Assembly (NCBI GenBank): GCA_024277935.1
Contig: JAJRUF010000049.1
Location: 1-32,064, forward strand
Length of the DNA: 32,064 nucleotides
Origin: Gammaproteobacteria bacterium
GTDB lineage: Bacteria > Pseudomonadota > Gammaproteobacteria > Methylococcales > Methylomonadaceae
Direction of reading: 5' to 3'
This document shows, piece after piece, positions 8,554 through 18,625 of the stretch; within the stretch, counting starts at the first letter, position 1, and the number at the start of each line of letters is the position of its first letter. The notes under the pieces are model-generated. The model saw nothing but the letters and a program-made list of their open reading frames with translations, ran no database searches and was not told the DNA's origin. Both the position numbers and the translations under genes were made by a program.

Positions 8554-9756
8554 TTAGTCTAATGTGTTAATAAAATGTTTAATACGGTTAGCCGCTTCGA
8601 TACACTCATCGGTAGGAGCAACAAGCGCAATTCTAATATGATTTTTACCTGGGTTAATACCATTAGCCTCGCGAGATAAATAGCTACCCGGTAAAACAGT
8701 AATATTTTGTTGAGCAAATAATTGCTGTGCAAATTCTGTATCAGAAATAGGTGTTTTAAGCCATATATAAAAGCTTCCGGCTGGTTTTCTTATACTACAA
8801 ATATCGCCTAAAATATCTATAAAGGCGGTAAATTTTTGGCGATATAAAACTCTATTTTGTTTGACATGCTGTTCATCTTTCCATGCTGCGGTACTGGCAT
8901 ATTGAGTAGGAAAAGGAAGGGCGCAACCTTGATAGGTTCTATATTCAAAATATTTTTTTAATATTTCAGCATCTCCTGCAACAAAACCAGACCTTAGACC
9001 GGGTGCGTTAGATCGTTTGGAAAGACTTTGGAACATAACACAGCGATTAAAGGCCGTATTCCCCATATTGTAAGCTGATTCTAATAAGCCTTGGGGCGGT
9101 GTATTCTCAGCATCATAAATTTCTGTATAGCACTCATCAGAGGCAATAATAAAATCAAATTTTTCTGCCAATTGAATAAGTTTTCTATGTTCTTTTTCTG
9201 AGATAACGGCACCTGTTGGATTACCAGGTGAGCAAATAAAAATTAACTGGCAACGTTGCCATATTGCATCGGGAACGGTATCAAAATCAGGCAAATAGCC
9301 CGTTTTCTCAGTGGTATTTAAAAAGTAAGGCTCGGCACCTGCTAACAGTGTAGCCCCTTCATAAATTTGATAAAAAGGGTTAGGCATAATAACCAATGCA
9401 TCTGGCTTTGATGAATCAACCACCACTTGAGCAAAAGAAAATAATGCTTCGCGTGTACCACTCACTGGTAAAACCTGGTTCTCAGCACTTATATCCTCTA
9501 AAGCAATATTAAAACGCTGACTAATCCAGGCGGCAATAGCCTCTCTCAGTTCAGCAATACCCTTTGTTGCTGGATATTTAGCAATACCATCGGCATGTTC
9601 TTTCAGTGCTTTATGAATAAGATCAGGTGTCTCATGTTTTGGTTCACCAATTGATAAAGCTATATGGCTTTTATCTTGTGGTGCTGTAATACCTTGTTTC
9701 AACTTGTTAAGCTTAGCAAAAGGATAGGGGTGTAATCGATCTAAATTTGGGTTCAT
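8554..9756 (-). CDS. dapC: DapC, N-succinyldiaminopimelate aminotransferase
   Basis: Fold-type I PLP aminotransferase, 400 residues, acting on the product of the neighbouring DapD. Visible motifs: YPATKGIAELREAIAAW (61-77), the SPGNPTG loop (176-182), ASDECY with the PLP-binding Asp and Tyr (205-210), and SLSKRS with the PLP lysine Lys247. The dapC assignment over a generic class I aminotransferase rests on the N-terminal LDRLHPYPFAKL, the QSLSKRSNAPGLRSGFVAGD segment and the dapD neighbour. It lies 6 bp from the preceding M48 gene. Confidence 0.94.
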   Translation of the reverse strand: MNPNLDRLHPYPFAKLNKLKQGITAPQDKSHIALSIGEPKHETPDLIHKALKEHADGIAKYPATKGIAELREAIAAWISQRFNIALEDISAENQVLPVSGTREALFSFAQVVVDSSKPDALVIMPNPFYQIYEGATLLAGAEPYFLNTTEKTGYLPDFDTVPDAIWQRCQLIFICSPGNPTGAVISEKEHRKLIQLAEKFDFIIASDECYTEIYDAENTPPQGLLESAYNMGNTAFNRCVMFQSLSKRSNAPGLRSGFVAGDAEILKKYFEYRTYQGCALPFPTQYASTAAWKDEQHVKQNRVLYRQKFTAFIDILGDICSIRKPAGSFYIWLKTPISDTEFAQQLFAQQNITVLPGSYLSREANGINPGKNHIRIALVAPTDECIEAANRIKHFINTLD

Positions 9757-9762
9757 CTATAA

Positions 9763-10545
9763 TTATTTACTACAGTGAGGTGTTTTTCCAATGGATTGGG
9801 CATCCTGATAATAAGGTATTACCTTAGGAAGATATTCAGAAAGCTCTTTTATGCGAGTAGCATGAGAGGGATGGGTTGACATAAATTCAGCGGGCTGTCC
9901 CCCCTTACTTGCCTGAGCCATTTTTTGCCATAATACAATACTCTGTCTAGGATCAAACCCAGCCTTAGCCATTAATTCCAAACCAATAATATCTGCTTCA
10001 CTTTCTTGGGTTCTACTAAAAGGTAGAATAATTCCGTATTGAGCACCAATACCTAAGGCACTTACGGCTAATTGACCTAAAGCAGAGGTAGGAGCACTAG
10101 CCGCTGAAACAAGAGACACACCTAAGTTTACTGCTGTTTTCTGTGACATTCGCTCATTGCTATGTCTGGCCAGTACGTGCCCTACTTCATGTCCAATAAC
10201 GGCTGCAAGCTGGTCTTGATTATCAACTAATCTAATAAGTCCTGTATGTACACCAATTTTATTTCCGGGTAAGGCAAAAGCATTTAAAGTATCATCCTTA
10301 AAAACGACAGCCTCCCAGTTACCCCCTATTTCATAAGTAATCGCTTCAACAATACAGTTAACAAATTTAGTGTATTGTAGGTTTTTACTGATCGGCTTTT
10401 GTTTTTTTAAATTATCAAAAGCTTGCAATCCCATTTGATTCACTTGTGAATCAGGCATATAAATAAACTGTGACCTGCCTGTTGGACTGGTTGCACATGC
10501 GATGAGTGAGCAGCAAAATAGCGTTATGATGATTTTATTTAACAT
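9763..10545 (-). CDS. M48-family zinc metallopeptidase, lipoprotein
   Basis: 260 residues with a lipoprotein signal and lipobox LIAC (Cys17), so it is membrane-anchored and faces the periplasm. The Zn site is HEVGH (119-123) with a third ligand, Glu181, in ESEAD, as in Ste24/HtpX/LoiP-type peptidases. NAFALPGNKIGVHTGLI (88-104) is the usual strand before the helix. The likely role is quality control of envelope proteins. First gene of the operon with dapC and dapD; the pairing looks like shared transcription rather than shared function. Which M48 subgroup (LoiP-like or other) cannot be settled here. Confidence 0.9.
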   Translation of the reverse strand: MLNKIIITLFCCSLIACATSPTGRSQFIYMPDSQVNQMGLQAFDNLKKQKPISKNLQYTKFVNCIVEAITYEIGGNWEAVVFKDDTLNAFALPGNKIGVHTGLIRLVDNQDQLAAVIGHEVGHVLARHSNERMSQKTAVNLGVSLVSAASAPTSALGQLAVSALGIGAQYGIILPFSRTQESEADIIGLELMAKAGFDPRQSIVLWQKMAQASKGGQPAEFMSTHPSHATRIKELSEYLPKVIPYYQDAQSIGKTPHCSK

Positions 10546-10664
10546 AAAGGCTAAGGCTTAAATCAAAATGCTGTATTCTAACTTATCTTATCATTTATTT
10601 ATAATTTATCAGTCGATCTCTTTTATAACCATCCAAATATTCCATTGTTGTGCTAAATAATGAT

Positions 10665-10761
10665 CCGTAGGGGCAGTCCCTTGTGGTTGCCCCCCCTTAG
10701 GTTAATTTCCATAATGAAACCCACAAAGGACTAGGGCAACCACAAGGGACAGCCCCTACGG
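10665..10761. repeat. 97-bp inverted repeat at the 3' end of the RND gene
   Basis: Two 28-base arms (10665-10692 and 10734-10761; start CCGTAGGGGC, one mismatch) flank a 41-base loop that contains a run of seven C. It resembles the GTAGGGGC..CCCTTGTGG dispersed repeats seen in many prokaryotes. The right arm supplies the final proline and the TAG of the pump gene. No gene lies in 10546-10755. Confidence 0.8.
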
Positions 10762-13700
10762 TATAGCTTTTCTTTTCAATTTATAATTTTGTAAATCATC
10801 AACCACCAGATAAAGAGAAGGAATGAGAACCAGTGTTATCAGGGTAGCAAAAACAATACCAAAACCAATAGATATTGCCATAGGAATTAATATTTTTGCC
10901 TGCCTGGAAGTTTCTAAAATCATTGGCATTAAGCCCAAAAAAGTCGTCATCGTGGTTAAAATAATAGGCCTAAACCTCTGAATACTCGCCATCTTAATAA
11001 TATTAGCCGCTGGTTTTTCAGGATGTTCAGCACGTAATTGATTAGCATGATTAATAAGCACTAGAGAATCATTCACTACGATACCTGATAATGCTACAAC
11101 CCCGAGTAAACTAAGAATACTTAGACTATAGCCCATTAATAAATGACCAAAAATTGCACCAATAATGCCAAAAGGAATACTAACAATCACAATTAAAGGC
11201 AAAATATAGCTTTGAAATGGAATGGCTAACATGGCATAAATAGCTAATAAAGCAAATACAAAACTAAGCTTTAGGCTTCCGACACTATCTGCCATATCAG
11301 CTTGTCTCCCCTGGAAACTGTAATGCAATCCCGGGTATTGTTTAAGCATTTTTGCTAGCGTTGTTGCTTCCAAATCAGCAATAATTTCACCTGCTTTACT
11401 CCTAGGAGTCACACCCGCTTTTACCTGTACGTTTCTCCGGCCATTTCGTCGATTAATTTCGGTATAAGCTCGACCTTTTTTTATTTTGACGACTTCTTTA
11501 ACGGGGATTTCAGTTTTATTAGCTGTCCAGAGTAAAAAATTATTCATATCCATAGCAGAAGACCGCTCCGATTTGGGCAATCTCACCATAATTTTAAGCT
11601 CATTACGGCCTCGCTGTTGACGTAAGACTTCTGCCCCATAAAAAGCATCGCGTAATTGCCGGCCTACTGTTAGTTCATCTAAACCTAGACTTTTTCCCTC
11701 AGCTGTCAGACTAAAATCATATTGTTGTTTGCCTGGGCTAAAGCCATCATCAACATCTTTTACCATAGGGTAAGCGCGTAAAGCTTCTGCCAATTGTTCA
11801 CTCGCTTTTTCCAACACCCCCAAATCACGATGATTGAGTTCAATGGTTATTGCAGAACCTGCACCAGGGCCTCCCGCATCAGATTCAAAAAGTAGTGTGT
11901 CTACCCCGGTAATATCACCGGTTAAAGCCCGCCATTTTTGAGTAAACTGTTCTGTACTCATTATCTTATTGCGTATTTCAGGGTCAGTTAAATACACGCT
12001 AACAATGGCTTTATGGCTACCAGACACCCCTATATCAGCAAAAACACCTTGTACTAGCTTTTCTGCTTGTCCACTTTGCTTAGCCACTTGATCAGCTGTG
12101 TGAACCAGTTGTTTTACGACAGCTTTAGTTTTTTCTATTGCTGTGCCGTAAGGCAAGGTAACGGTTACTTTGGCAAAGTCAGACTCTGTTTTTGGGAACA
12201 TGGTCATTCCCATGCGTCCACTTAGAGCATAAGACAAGGTGACTAATAGTAATGAGAATGCAGCAACCATCGTTAAATAACGGTGATTAAGTACGCGCTC
12301 TAAAAAGTGACCATAACTATGATTAACCCAATATCTAAAAGCATGACTAAAGCGCTGTTGCCTGGTATGAATCCATGCTTGTATGCCTTTATGTTTTATT
12401 GGCCCTAGGTGAGCTAGGTGATGAGGTAATATAAATAAACTTTCTGCCAGTGAAATTAAAAATACGGTGATAACCACGGCTGGGATCATAGAAAATATTT
12501 TGCCCATAACACCTGGCATAAAAAATAGCGGCATAAAGGTGGCAATATTGGTCAAGATACTAAAAGTAACCGGTATAGCCATTTCTTGTGCACCTTTAAT
12601 TGCGGCCTGCACAGGAGGCAACCCCTCTTGCCGGTAATGGTAAATATTTTCACCAATAATAATGGCATCATCAACCACAATACCCAGAGCAATAATAAAG
12701 GCAAATAAGGAAATCATATTTAAGGTTACACCTAATGAGGGCAAAATTAAAAATGAACCTAAAAATGCGATAGGAATCCCCATCATTACCCAGAAGGCTA
12801 ACCGTAATTCCAAAAACAAGGCTAGAGTCACAAAGACTAGCACCAGCCCCATAGCGCTGTTTCGCAATAATAAATCAATCCGCTGTTCATAACTTTTAGA
12901 GCTATCCTGTAATATTTCAGCCTGTATGCCTTTGGGAAGTTGCTGATTAATTTGCTGGATATATTGTTTAACTGCTTTTGAAATTTGAATCGGTGTTTGT
13001 TTTCCCACACTATAGACTTGTATTAAAACAGCAGGTTTATCATCATAAGTTGCTGAATAATCATTATCTTCATAGCCATCGTTAATGCTGGCTATTTCTC
13101 CCAATAAAACTTGCGAGCCATCTGCTGTGGTGATGATAGAAATATTAGCAAAGTCCTGACCAAAATCCTTTCGTGTTTTCATCCGAATCAGAATTTCACC
13201 CGCATCAGTTTTAATACTACCACCCGGTAATTCAACACTGGATTTAGCGATACGTTGAGCAATATCAGAAATAGTTAAGCCATAACGACGCAAATTTTCC
13301 TGGCTTACTTCGATGCTTATTTCTAGTGGTCTAACGCCTTTCAGTTCAACCTGAGTAATCTGCTTATCTTGCAATAAGCGTTGCCGAAACTGTTCTGCCA
13401 TTTCATGCAAGTTTTGTTCACTGGTATCGCCATACAGTGCTAAGGTAAGCCCACGCCGTCGAATAGTCAGGACTTTTATCTGCGGCTCTTCTGCATCTTC
13501 AGGAAAAGTGGTGATACGGTCAACTTGTTGCTGTAAATCTTGTGCAAGCACTTGTGTATCTACGCCATTCATCGCTTCTACAGTCACACTCGCCGTATTT
13601 TCCACGGCTAATGAACGCACCTCATCAATACCCTCCACACTACTAATAGCATCTTCAACGGCTAAAATAATGCCTGTTTCAATCTCTTCTGGGCTGGCAC

Positions 13701-13884
13701 CTGGATAAGCCACACTAATTCTAACCGCATCAACCTGAAACTGAGGAAAGACTTCCTGTTTCATATTCTGTAAAAACAGATAGCCTCCTAAAATACAGGC
13801 AAGCATAATCAAATTAGCGGACACTGCATTATTAACCATCCAGCTAATAGGGCCTTTAATAGTAAAAGAATTGGAAATTTGCAT
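10756..13884 (-). CDS. RND efflux pump, inner-membrane permease (AcrB family)
   Basis: Proton-driven trimeric exporter of small molecules; 1042 residues, the family length, in two pseudo-repeats each with a large periplasmic loop. The N-terminal half has the proton-relay pair Asp405-Asp406 in GIVVDDAIIIGENI. The matching lysine of AcrB (Lys940) is replaced: the equivalent motif reads GIVVNDSLVLIN (Asn938-Asp939), as in a broad subgroup of AcrB relatives. Last gene of the operon after the outer-membrane and adaptor genes, with 137 bp before it that hold a small CTTATTAGCAATAAG palindrome. Substrate unknown; nothing in the sequence singles out metals or drugs. Its last codons lie inside a dispersed repeat. 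Confidence 0.93.
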   Translation of the reverse strand: MQISNSFTIKGPISWMVNNAVSANLIMLACILGGYLFLQNMKQEVFPQFQVDAVRISVAYPGASPEEIETGIILAVEDAISSVEGIDEVRSLAVENTASVTVEAMNGVDTQVLAQDLQQQVDRITTFPEDAEEPQIKVLTIRRRGLTLALYGDTSEQNLHEMAEQFRQRLLQDKQITQVELKGVRPLEISIEVSQENLRRYGLTISDIAQRIAKSSVELPGGSIKTDAGEILIRMKTRKDFGQDFANISIITTADGSQVLLGEIASINDGYEDNDYSATYDDKPAVLIQVYSVGKQTPIQISKAVKQYIQQINQQLPKGIQAEILQDSSKSYEQRIDLLLRNSAMGLVLVFVTLALFLELRLAFWVMMGIPIAFLGSFLILPSLGVTLNMISLFAFIIALGIVVDDAIIIGENIYHYRQEGLPPVQAAIKGAQEMAIPVTFSILTNIATFMPLFFMPGVMGKIFSMIPAVVITVFLISLAESLFILPHHLAHLGPIKHKGIQAWIHTRQQRFSHAFRYWVNHSYGHFLERVLNHRYLTMVAAFSLLLVTLSYALSGRMGMTMFPKTESDFAKVTVTLPYGTAIEKTKAVVKQLVHTADQVAKQSGQAEKLVQGVFADIGVSGSHKAIVSVYLTDPEIRNKIMSTEQFTQKWRALTGDITGVDTLLFESDAGGPGAGSAITIELNHRDLGVLEKASEQLAEALRAYPMVKDVDDGFSPGKQQYDFSLTAEGKSLGLDELTVGRQLRDAFYGAEVLRQQRGRNELKIMVRLPKSERSSAMDMNNFLLWTANKTEIPVKEVVKIKKGRAYTEINRRNGRRNVQVKAGVTPRSKAGEIIADLEATTLAKMLKQYPGLHYSFQGRQADMADSVGSLKLSFVFALLAIYAMLAIPFQSYILPLIVIVSIPFGIIGAIFGHLLMGYSLSILSLLGVVALSGIVVNDSLVLINHANQLRAEHPEKPAANIIKMASIQRFRPIILTTMTTFLGLMPMILETSRQAKILIPMAISIGFGIVFATLITLVLIPSLYLVVDDLQNYKLKRKAIP

Positions 13885-14021
13885 AAGCTTACTGGGTTAG
13901 TACAGGCAGGAATGCCAACATTGGTGGTGGATTAAAGTATCGTTCTAAAAAACATATCCTTATTAGCAATAAGTCTTTTGGAATGCAGGTTTTTAAGCTG
14001 TGCACCAATAATGGATAGGGT

Positions 14022-15227
14022 TTAAAAATGCTTATTAACAATACGAATTTTCATCCCCTCCACAGGAGTCGATAGATTACTGCTAATTACTTGAGCATTG
14101 CTTGGTAATTGTTGTTTTTTCAAGTAAATCATTCCCTGCTCAACCCAAATAGGACTCACTTCTTTAATTTTTAAAACCTGTTGCTCAATCAGCCAAATAT
14201 AACGCCCATCATGTAAAGTATTTTCAGGTAAGGCAATCACCTTGTGTAAGGTTTTCCCAGTAATAGCAACTCTAACAAAAGTACCTAACACCATAGGTGG
14301 CGCATTTTTATTTTCAGCCTTTTGGCTTAATGGATCCATGACTTCAACAATAATTTTAGCCATCCTGCCCGAAGCTTCAACTTCTGCTTTTAAACGTTTA
14401 ATCGTTCCCTTTCGAAAGACACCTTTCCCCCAAGCACTATCATAAGTTACTTTTGCGGTCGATGGGGGTTGCTGACTAATTCCCGGAATAGACAGCCACT
14501 TTAGTTTATCCATCGGAACCGAAGTATCAATCCAGAAACTACTTGTACCTGCCAGTTTTGCTAAGGGAGTACCGGTTGAAAAGGTGGAAATCCAGGATCC
14601 AATATTAGCATTTCGTTGTAAAATAATGGCATCAAAAGGAGAGCGTGTTAAAGTTCGCTTTAAATCTAATTTTGCCTGCTGTAGTATCGCCTTGGCTGCT
14701 TGTACTTTACTTGCAGCCGCTTTTAAATGTGGCTTACGTAATACCAGTTCCAATTCCTGCGGCGTTAGTTTTGCACCTAATAATTCAAATTCACGCTTGG
14801 CTATCGCTTGTTGGCCTTGTTCTAATTTTAGATTAAATTCAGCTTGTGCCAGATCACTTTTTTTCTGCTGTATCACCAATTTAAAATCAGTGGGGTCTAA
14901 CTGCACAATTTTCTCGCCTTTTTTAAGTAAGCCACCCTCGATAAAATTATCGCCTAATGAAGTGACCATACCACTGATACGAGAAGTTAAATTTACGCTT
15001 TGTGACGGGATTACATTTCCCATGGCATAAATGGTAGTGGGATGATCTATTACTTTTACAGGGATAACAGTAACCTGTGGAAGAACCTGTTTCGCTATAA
15101 TTTTGGGCGCTTTAGGCCGGTTAGTCAGCCAGTAAGCAGATAAGCTTCCTGCCACACAAATAATAATCAATGCAATAATCAGCTGAAGTCGATTTTTTTT
15201 AATTATTTTTGGCCAGTGTTCAGACAT
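14022..15227 (-). CDS. RND periplasmic adaptor (membrane fusion protein, HlyD/AcrA type)
   Basis: 401 residues. An N-terminal membrane anchor (~13-34) is followed by a split lipoyl domain: first half ~76-112 (SRISGMVTSLGDNFIEGG), second half ~192-222 (LTRSPFDAIILQRNANIGSW). Between the two halves lies an alpha-helical hairpin (~115-190), and then the beta-barrel region. The anchor is a transmembrane helix, not a lipobox. It bridges the pump and the outer-membrane channel. ATG overlaps the stop of the outer-membrane gene (TAATG), a sign of coupled translation. Confidence 0.92.
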   Translation of the reverse strand: MSEHWPKIIKKNRLQLIIALIIICVAGSLSAYWLTNRPKAPKIIAKQVLPQVTVIPVKVIDHPTTIYAMGNVIPSQSVNLTSRISGMVTSLGDNFIEGGLLKKGEKIVQLDPTDFKLVIQQKKSDLAQAEFNLKLEQGQQAIAKREFELLGAKLTPQELELVLRKPHLKAAASKVQAAKAILQQAKLDLKRTLTRSPFDAIILQRNANIGSWISTFSTGTPLAKLAGTSSFWIDTSVPMDKLKWLSIPGISQQPPSTAKVTYDSAWGKGVFRKGTIKRLKAEVEASGRMAKIIVEVMDPLSQKAENKNAPPMVLGTFVRVAITGKTLHKVIALPENTLHDGRYIWLIEQQVLKIKEVSPIWVEQGMIYLKKQQLPSNAQVISSNLSTPVEGMKIRIVNKHF

Positions 15228-16636
15228 TATGAGTTTTCTTTAATTAAGTTTTGAGGTGTATATTGAACAGGGACTTGCAATGGCCAACCTCCTGCCAGGG
15301 CTTTATAAAGATTAATCCGAAAATCAATTAATTCACGTTCCGCACGAATACGCGAACGCTCTAATGACTGTACACTAAGACGAGCCGTCAAAACGCGTAA
15401 AAAATCCAGCCCACCATACTGATAACGTAATTGCAGTTGCTCATTCGCTTCTCTGGATAAAATAAGTTGCTGTTCCACTTTATCCAAAAATAGCCATTGT
15501 TGCTGTTCTTGAATCAACGCGGTTTCAACCTCTTGAATAGAGCTAACAATGGCCTCTGCATATTGGTTAACAGATTCAGAAAAAATAGCTTTATTCCGCT
15601 CCACTTCTGCAACCCGTCGATGTCCATCAATAAGCGGCAACACCAGATTACCCGCCAAGGTTGCCAACCAGTTATTAAATAGGCTTTGTAAATCGGCGGT
15701 ATTGCTATTAATACTGGCTGACAAGCTTATTTTAGGAAAACGATCTGCAATAGCGGCAGCAATACGTTGGTCGGCTGCCTGAGCTTTTAAATAAGCTTTA
15801 CGAATATCAGGCCTGCGTTGTATTAACTCACTACTTAAACCTGTCTTTGGTTTGGGAGGAAGTGCTGGGAAGTTCATTTTTTCAGGTAATACCAAGCTGT
15901 TTGCTGGTTTTCCCATCAGAGTTGCCAGTTGATACTCAAAGCTTTTAATATTGGCCAGCACGGTTGCTTTATCTGCAAAAGTCGATTGCAATAATTGTTT
16001 TTGTTGTAATACATCAGCTGCCCTAGCCTGTCCAAGCTTAAAGCGCATCATTAATATATTAACATTATCTTGGTTAATTTTAATTTGCCTATCCAATAAG
16101 GCAGATTGCAAACGCTGGTCTATTAATTTATACCAGGTACTTGCCAGTTCAGCCGTTAATGAAATGGCTGCACTTTGTATATCTTCTTGAGCTGCTTTTT
16201 GATCCAGTTCTGCCGCATTCATACCCGAACGAATCCGACCCCACAAATCCAGTTCATAACTGGCGGCAAACCCAGCAGAAAATTGATCTAAAGTTGTTTG
16301 CCCTGAATTACCCTTAGATATATTACGAGTTGCCGCAAAAGAGCCATTAAGCTGAGGGACTAATTCAGCACCTGTTTTCTTTGCAATCGCTCTAGCTTGA
16401 GCCAAACGGTCATAAGCCGCACGCAAATTAAAATTTTGTTTAAGCGCCTGATCAATTAAGTTATTTAATACAGGATCATTAAATGCTAACCACCATTTCT
16501 CAGCAACAGGCACTGAACCCGTTGTTGAGAACTTTTCGACCGCTGTTACTGGACTATTAAATTTATTAATGCTTGTGGAGCAGGCTGAAAGCAAACAAAT
16601 AAAGCTCACTGCAAAAATACTTTTAGAGATTTTCAT
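15227..16636 (-). CDS. RND efflux outer-membrane lipoprotein (NodT/OprM type)
   Basis: 469 residues; the signal ends in the lipobox LSAC with Cys19, so it is a lipidated TolC-like channel. Two OEP repeats are present, with family motifs EKWWLAFNDPVLNNLIDQAL (45-64), RAAYDRLAQARAIAKKTGAELVP and a mid-protein ELIQRRPDIRKA. First gene of the efflux operon in the order channel, adaptor, pump. No dedicated regulator gene sits beside the operon. Confidence 0.94.
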   Translation of the reverse strand: MKISKSIFAVSFICLLSACSTSINKFNSPVTAVEKFSTTGSVPVAEKWWLAFNDPVLNNLIDQALKQNFNLRAAYDRLAQARAIAKKTGAELVPQLNGSFAATRNISKGNSGQTTLDQFSAGFAASYELDLWGRIRSGMNAAELDQKAAQEDIQSAAISLTAELASTWYKLIDQRLQSALLDRQIKINQDNVNILMMRFKLGQARAADVLQQKQLLQSTFADKATVLANIKSFEYQLATLMGKPANSLVLPEKMNFPALPPKPKTGLSSELIQRRPDIRKAYLKAQAADQRIAAAIADRFPKISLSASINSNTADLQSLFNNWLATLAGNLVLPLIDGHRRVAEVERNKAIFSESVNQYAEAIVSSIQEVETALIQEQQQWLFLDKVEQQLILSREANEQLQLRYQYGGLDFLRVLTARLSVQSLERSRIRAERELIDFRINLYKALAGGWPLQVPVQYTPQNLIKENS

Positions 16637-16660
16637 GGCTTAACTTGTTGTATTTATTCT

Positions 16661-16693
16661 GTAGAGACAGGGCATGCCTTGTTTTGTCTCTAC
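16661..16693. repeat. GTAGAGACA-family palindrome between smpB and the efflux operon
   Basis: Arms GTAGAGACA (16661-16669) and TGTCTCTAC (16685-16693) surround a centre that itself contains GGCATGCC. The TAG stop of smpB (minus strand) is read from the right arm. The element lies just upstream of the efflux operon, so it might shape read-through from smpB. Confidence 0.65.
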
Positions 16694-17172
16694 CCGTGTT
16701 TCATAATCCGAGCTTTATCACGTTGCCAATCTCTATCTTTGGATACTGCCCGTTTATCATGTAATTTTTTACCTTTCGCTAAACCTATTTTAAGTTTAGC
16801 ACGTCCTTTTATCCAATACATAGAAAGAGGGACAATGGTATAACCTTTACGTTCAACGCCACCAATCAATTTATCCAATTCATAAGCGTGTAATAATAAT
16901 TTCTTACGCCTGACTCTATCAGGAACAATATGAGTTGATGCTGACAATAATGGCGAAATATGCGCCCCTAATAACCATGCTTCACCTTTGTGAATAATAA
17001 TATGGCTTTCTTTAAGTTGTACGCGACCCTCACGAAGGCTTTTTACTTCCCAGCCTTCTAGCACCAAACCTGCTTCAAATGTGTCTTCAATAAAAAACTC
17101 ATGAGATGCCTGTTTATTTAAGGCGATTGTGTTGTCTTGACGTTTGTTCTTTTTAGATTTTTTACCAGCCAT
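16690..17172 (-). CDS. smpB: SmpB, tmRNA-binding protein
   Basis: Partner of tmRNA in rescuing stalled ribosomes. 160 residues with the OB-fold core ([20 protein letters not shown], 29-48; [14 protein letters not shown]) and the basic C-terminal tail [19 protein letters not shown] that enters the decoding centre. Full length. It is divergent from the sodium symporter gene, with a 97-bp gap, and close to ratA-ratB, a classic gammaproteobacterial neighbourhood. The stop codon comes from a dispersed palindrome. Confidence 0.97.
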   Translation of the reverse strand: MAGKKSKKNKRQDNTIALNKQASHEFFIEDTFEAGLVLEGWEVKSLREGRVQLKESHIIIHKGEAWLLGAHISPLLSASTHIVPDRVRRKKLLLHAYELDKLIGGVERKGYTIVPLSMYWIKGRAKLKIGLAKGKKLHDKRAVSKDRDWQRDKARIMKHG

Positions 17173-17201
17173 AGCTATGAGGGTGTTTTAAACGAAATAT
17201 T

Positions 17202-17229
17202 TTGGTATTTTACTTGATTAGTAGATAAT
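17202..17229 (+). promoter_or_regulatory. Possible sigma-70 promoter of the symporter-ratA-ratB operon
   Basis: TTGGTA (17202-17207) and GATAAT (17224-17229) are 16 bases apart and about 40 bases before the start codon of the symporter gene. Four and five of six bases match the consensus. Tentative. Confidence 0.35.
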
Positions 17230-17269
17230 GAACGTAACTATTTAGTTTTTTAGGACACTTGATAAGAAA

Positions 17270-18625
17270 ATGGCAAATACAAAATCGATACACGGAGAAT
17301 GGTCATCACGATTCGCTTATATTTTGGCTGCGACAGGTTCAGCAGTTGGTTTAGGTAATATTTGGAAATTTCCTTATATTACTGGTGAAAATGGAGGAGG
17401 TGCTTTTGTTTTAGTGTATTTAGCCTGTGTACTGGCCATTGGTATCCCTATTATGATTGCCGAAACCATGATGGGGCGAAGAGGAAGGCAAAGCCCAATC
17501 AACACACTAACAAGCTTATCGACTGAGGCAGGTGCTAATAAAAACTGGCATTACTTAGGTTGGATGGGGGTAATCGCTGGTGTGCTTATTCTGTCTTATT
17601 ACAGTGTGATTGCAGGTTGGGCCAGTGCTTATGTATTTAAAGCTATTTTTGGTGGATTTTCTGCTGATGCAATGGAAGTTAAGGCAACTTTTGATAATTT
17701 TATTGCCAGCCCCATGCAACTGATTTTTTGGCATACCGTGTTTATGATTGCTACCATGAGTGTGGTCAGGAAAGGTGTTAAAAGTGGGCTTGAAAAAGCT
17801 GTTCAATTATTAATGCCCGCTTTATTAGCCTTATTGTTGTTATTAGTGGCTTATGCCATGACAACCGGTGAGTCATATTTTAAAGGACTGTTTTTTCTTT
17901 TTAGTCCGGATTTTAGTGAAATTGACAGTGATGCTGTTTTAACAGCTATGGGCCATGCTTTTTTTACCTTAGGTTTAGGCATGGGAGCGATTATGGTTTA
18001 TGGTTCTTATTTACCCAGTGGTATTTCAATTGCCAAAACCACTTTATATATTGCGGGTGCTGATACTGTTGTAGCCTTACTTGCTGGTATTGCCATTTTT
18101 CCATTAGTTTTTGCTAATGGCTTAGAGCCCGCATCAGGCCCTGGCTTAATTTTTCAAACATTGCCTATTGCCTTTGGCAATATGACGGGTGGATGGTTGT
18201 TTGGTATCTTATTTTTTGTCTTATTAGTCTTTGCCGCATTAACCTCATCAATTTCTTTAATTGAACCTATTGTTGCTTGGTTGGTAGAAAATAAAGGTTA
18301 TACTCGTGATAGAGCCAGTATCATCAGTGGCACTATCACATGGGCTTTAGGTGTTACGGTCGCCTTATCCTTTAATGCCTGGTCTGAGTTTACCATTTTA
18401 GGTAAAACTATTTTTAATGCTTTAGACTATTTAACAGCTAATTTAATGCTACCTATTGGTGGGTTTTGTATCGCTGTATTTTCTGCCTGGGTTATGCATG
18501 ATAAAGATGTACGAGATGAGTTAGATATACCAGAGCTACAATATGTACTTTGGAAATATCTCATTAGTTATGTTGCACCAGCCGCTGTTTTCTTAGTCTT
18601 TTTACATGTTCTTGGAATATTTTAA
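17270..18625 (+). CDS. Sodium-dependent symporter, SNF/NSS family
   Basis: Inner-membrane Na+-coupled uptake carrier (LeuT fold), 451 residues, about eleven membrane segments. The N-terminus carries the family hallmark RFAYILAATGSAVGLGNIWK (15-34), where the unwound first helix binds substrate and Na+, then FPYITGENGGGAFVLVYL. Bacterial members mostly carry amino acids or related amines; the substrate here is unknown. ATG start preceded by GATAAG. Its stop overlaps the ratA start (TAATG), so ratA translation should depend on it. Confidence 0.93.
   Translation: MANTKSIHGEWSSRFAYILAATGSAVGLGNIWKFPYITGENGGGAFVLVYLACVLAIGIPIMIAETMMGRRGRQSPINTLTSLSTEAGANKNWHYLGWMGVIAGVLILSYYSVIAGWASAYVFKAIFGGFSADAMEVKATFDNFIASPMQLIFWHTVFMIATMSVVRKGVKSGLEKAVQLLMPALLALLLLLVAYAMTTGESYFKGLFFLFSPDFSEIDSDAVLTAMGHAFFTLGLGMGAIMVYGSYLPSGISIAKTTLYIAGADTVVALLAGIAIFPLVFANGLEPASGPGLIFQTLPIAFGNMTGGWLFGILFFVLLVFAALTSSISLIEPIVAWLVENKGYTRDRASIISGTITWALGVTVALSFNAWSEFTILGKTIFNALDYLTANLMLPIGGFCIAVFSAWVMHDKDVRDELDIPELQYVLWKYLISYVAPAAVFLVFLHVLGIF

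Noticed and set aside
14584-15030. 148-codon open frame on the plus strand
   Set aside because: Antisense to the adaptor gene; composition is the mirror of a real coding frame and resembles no protein.
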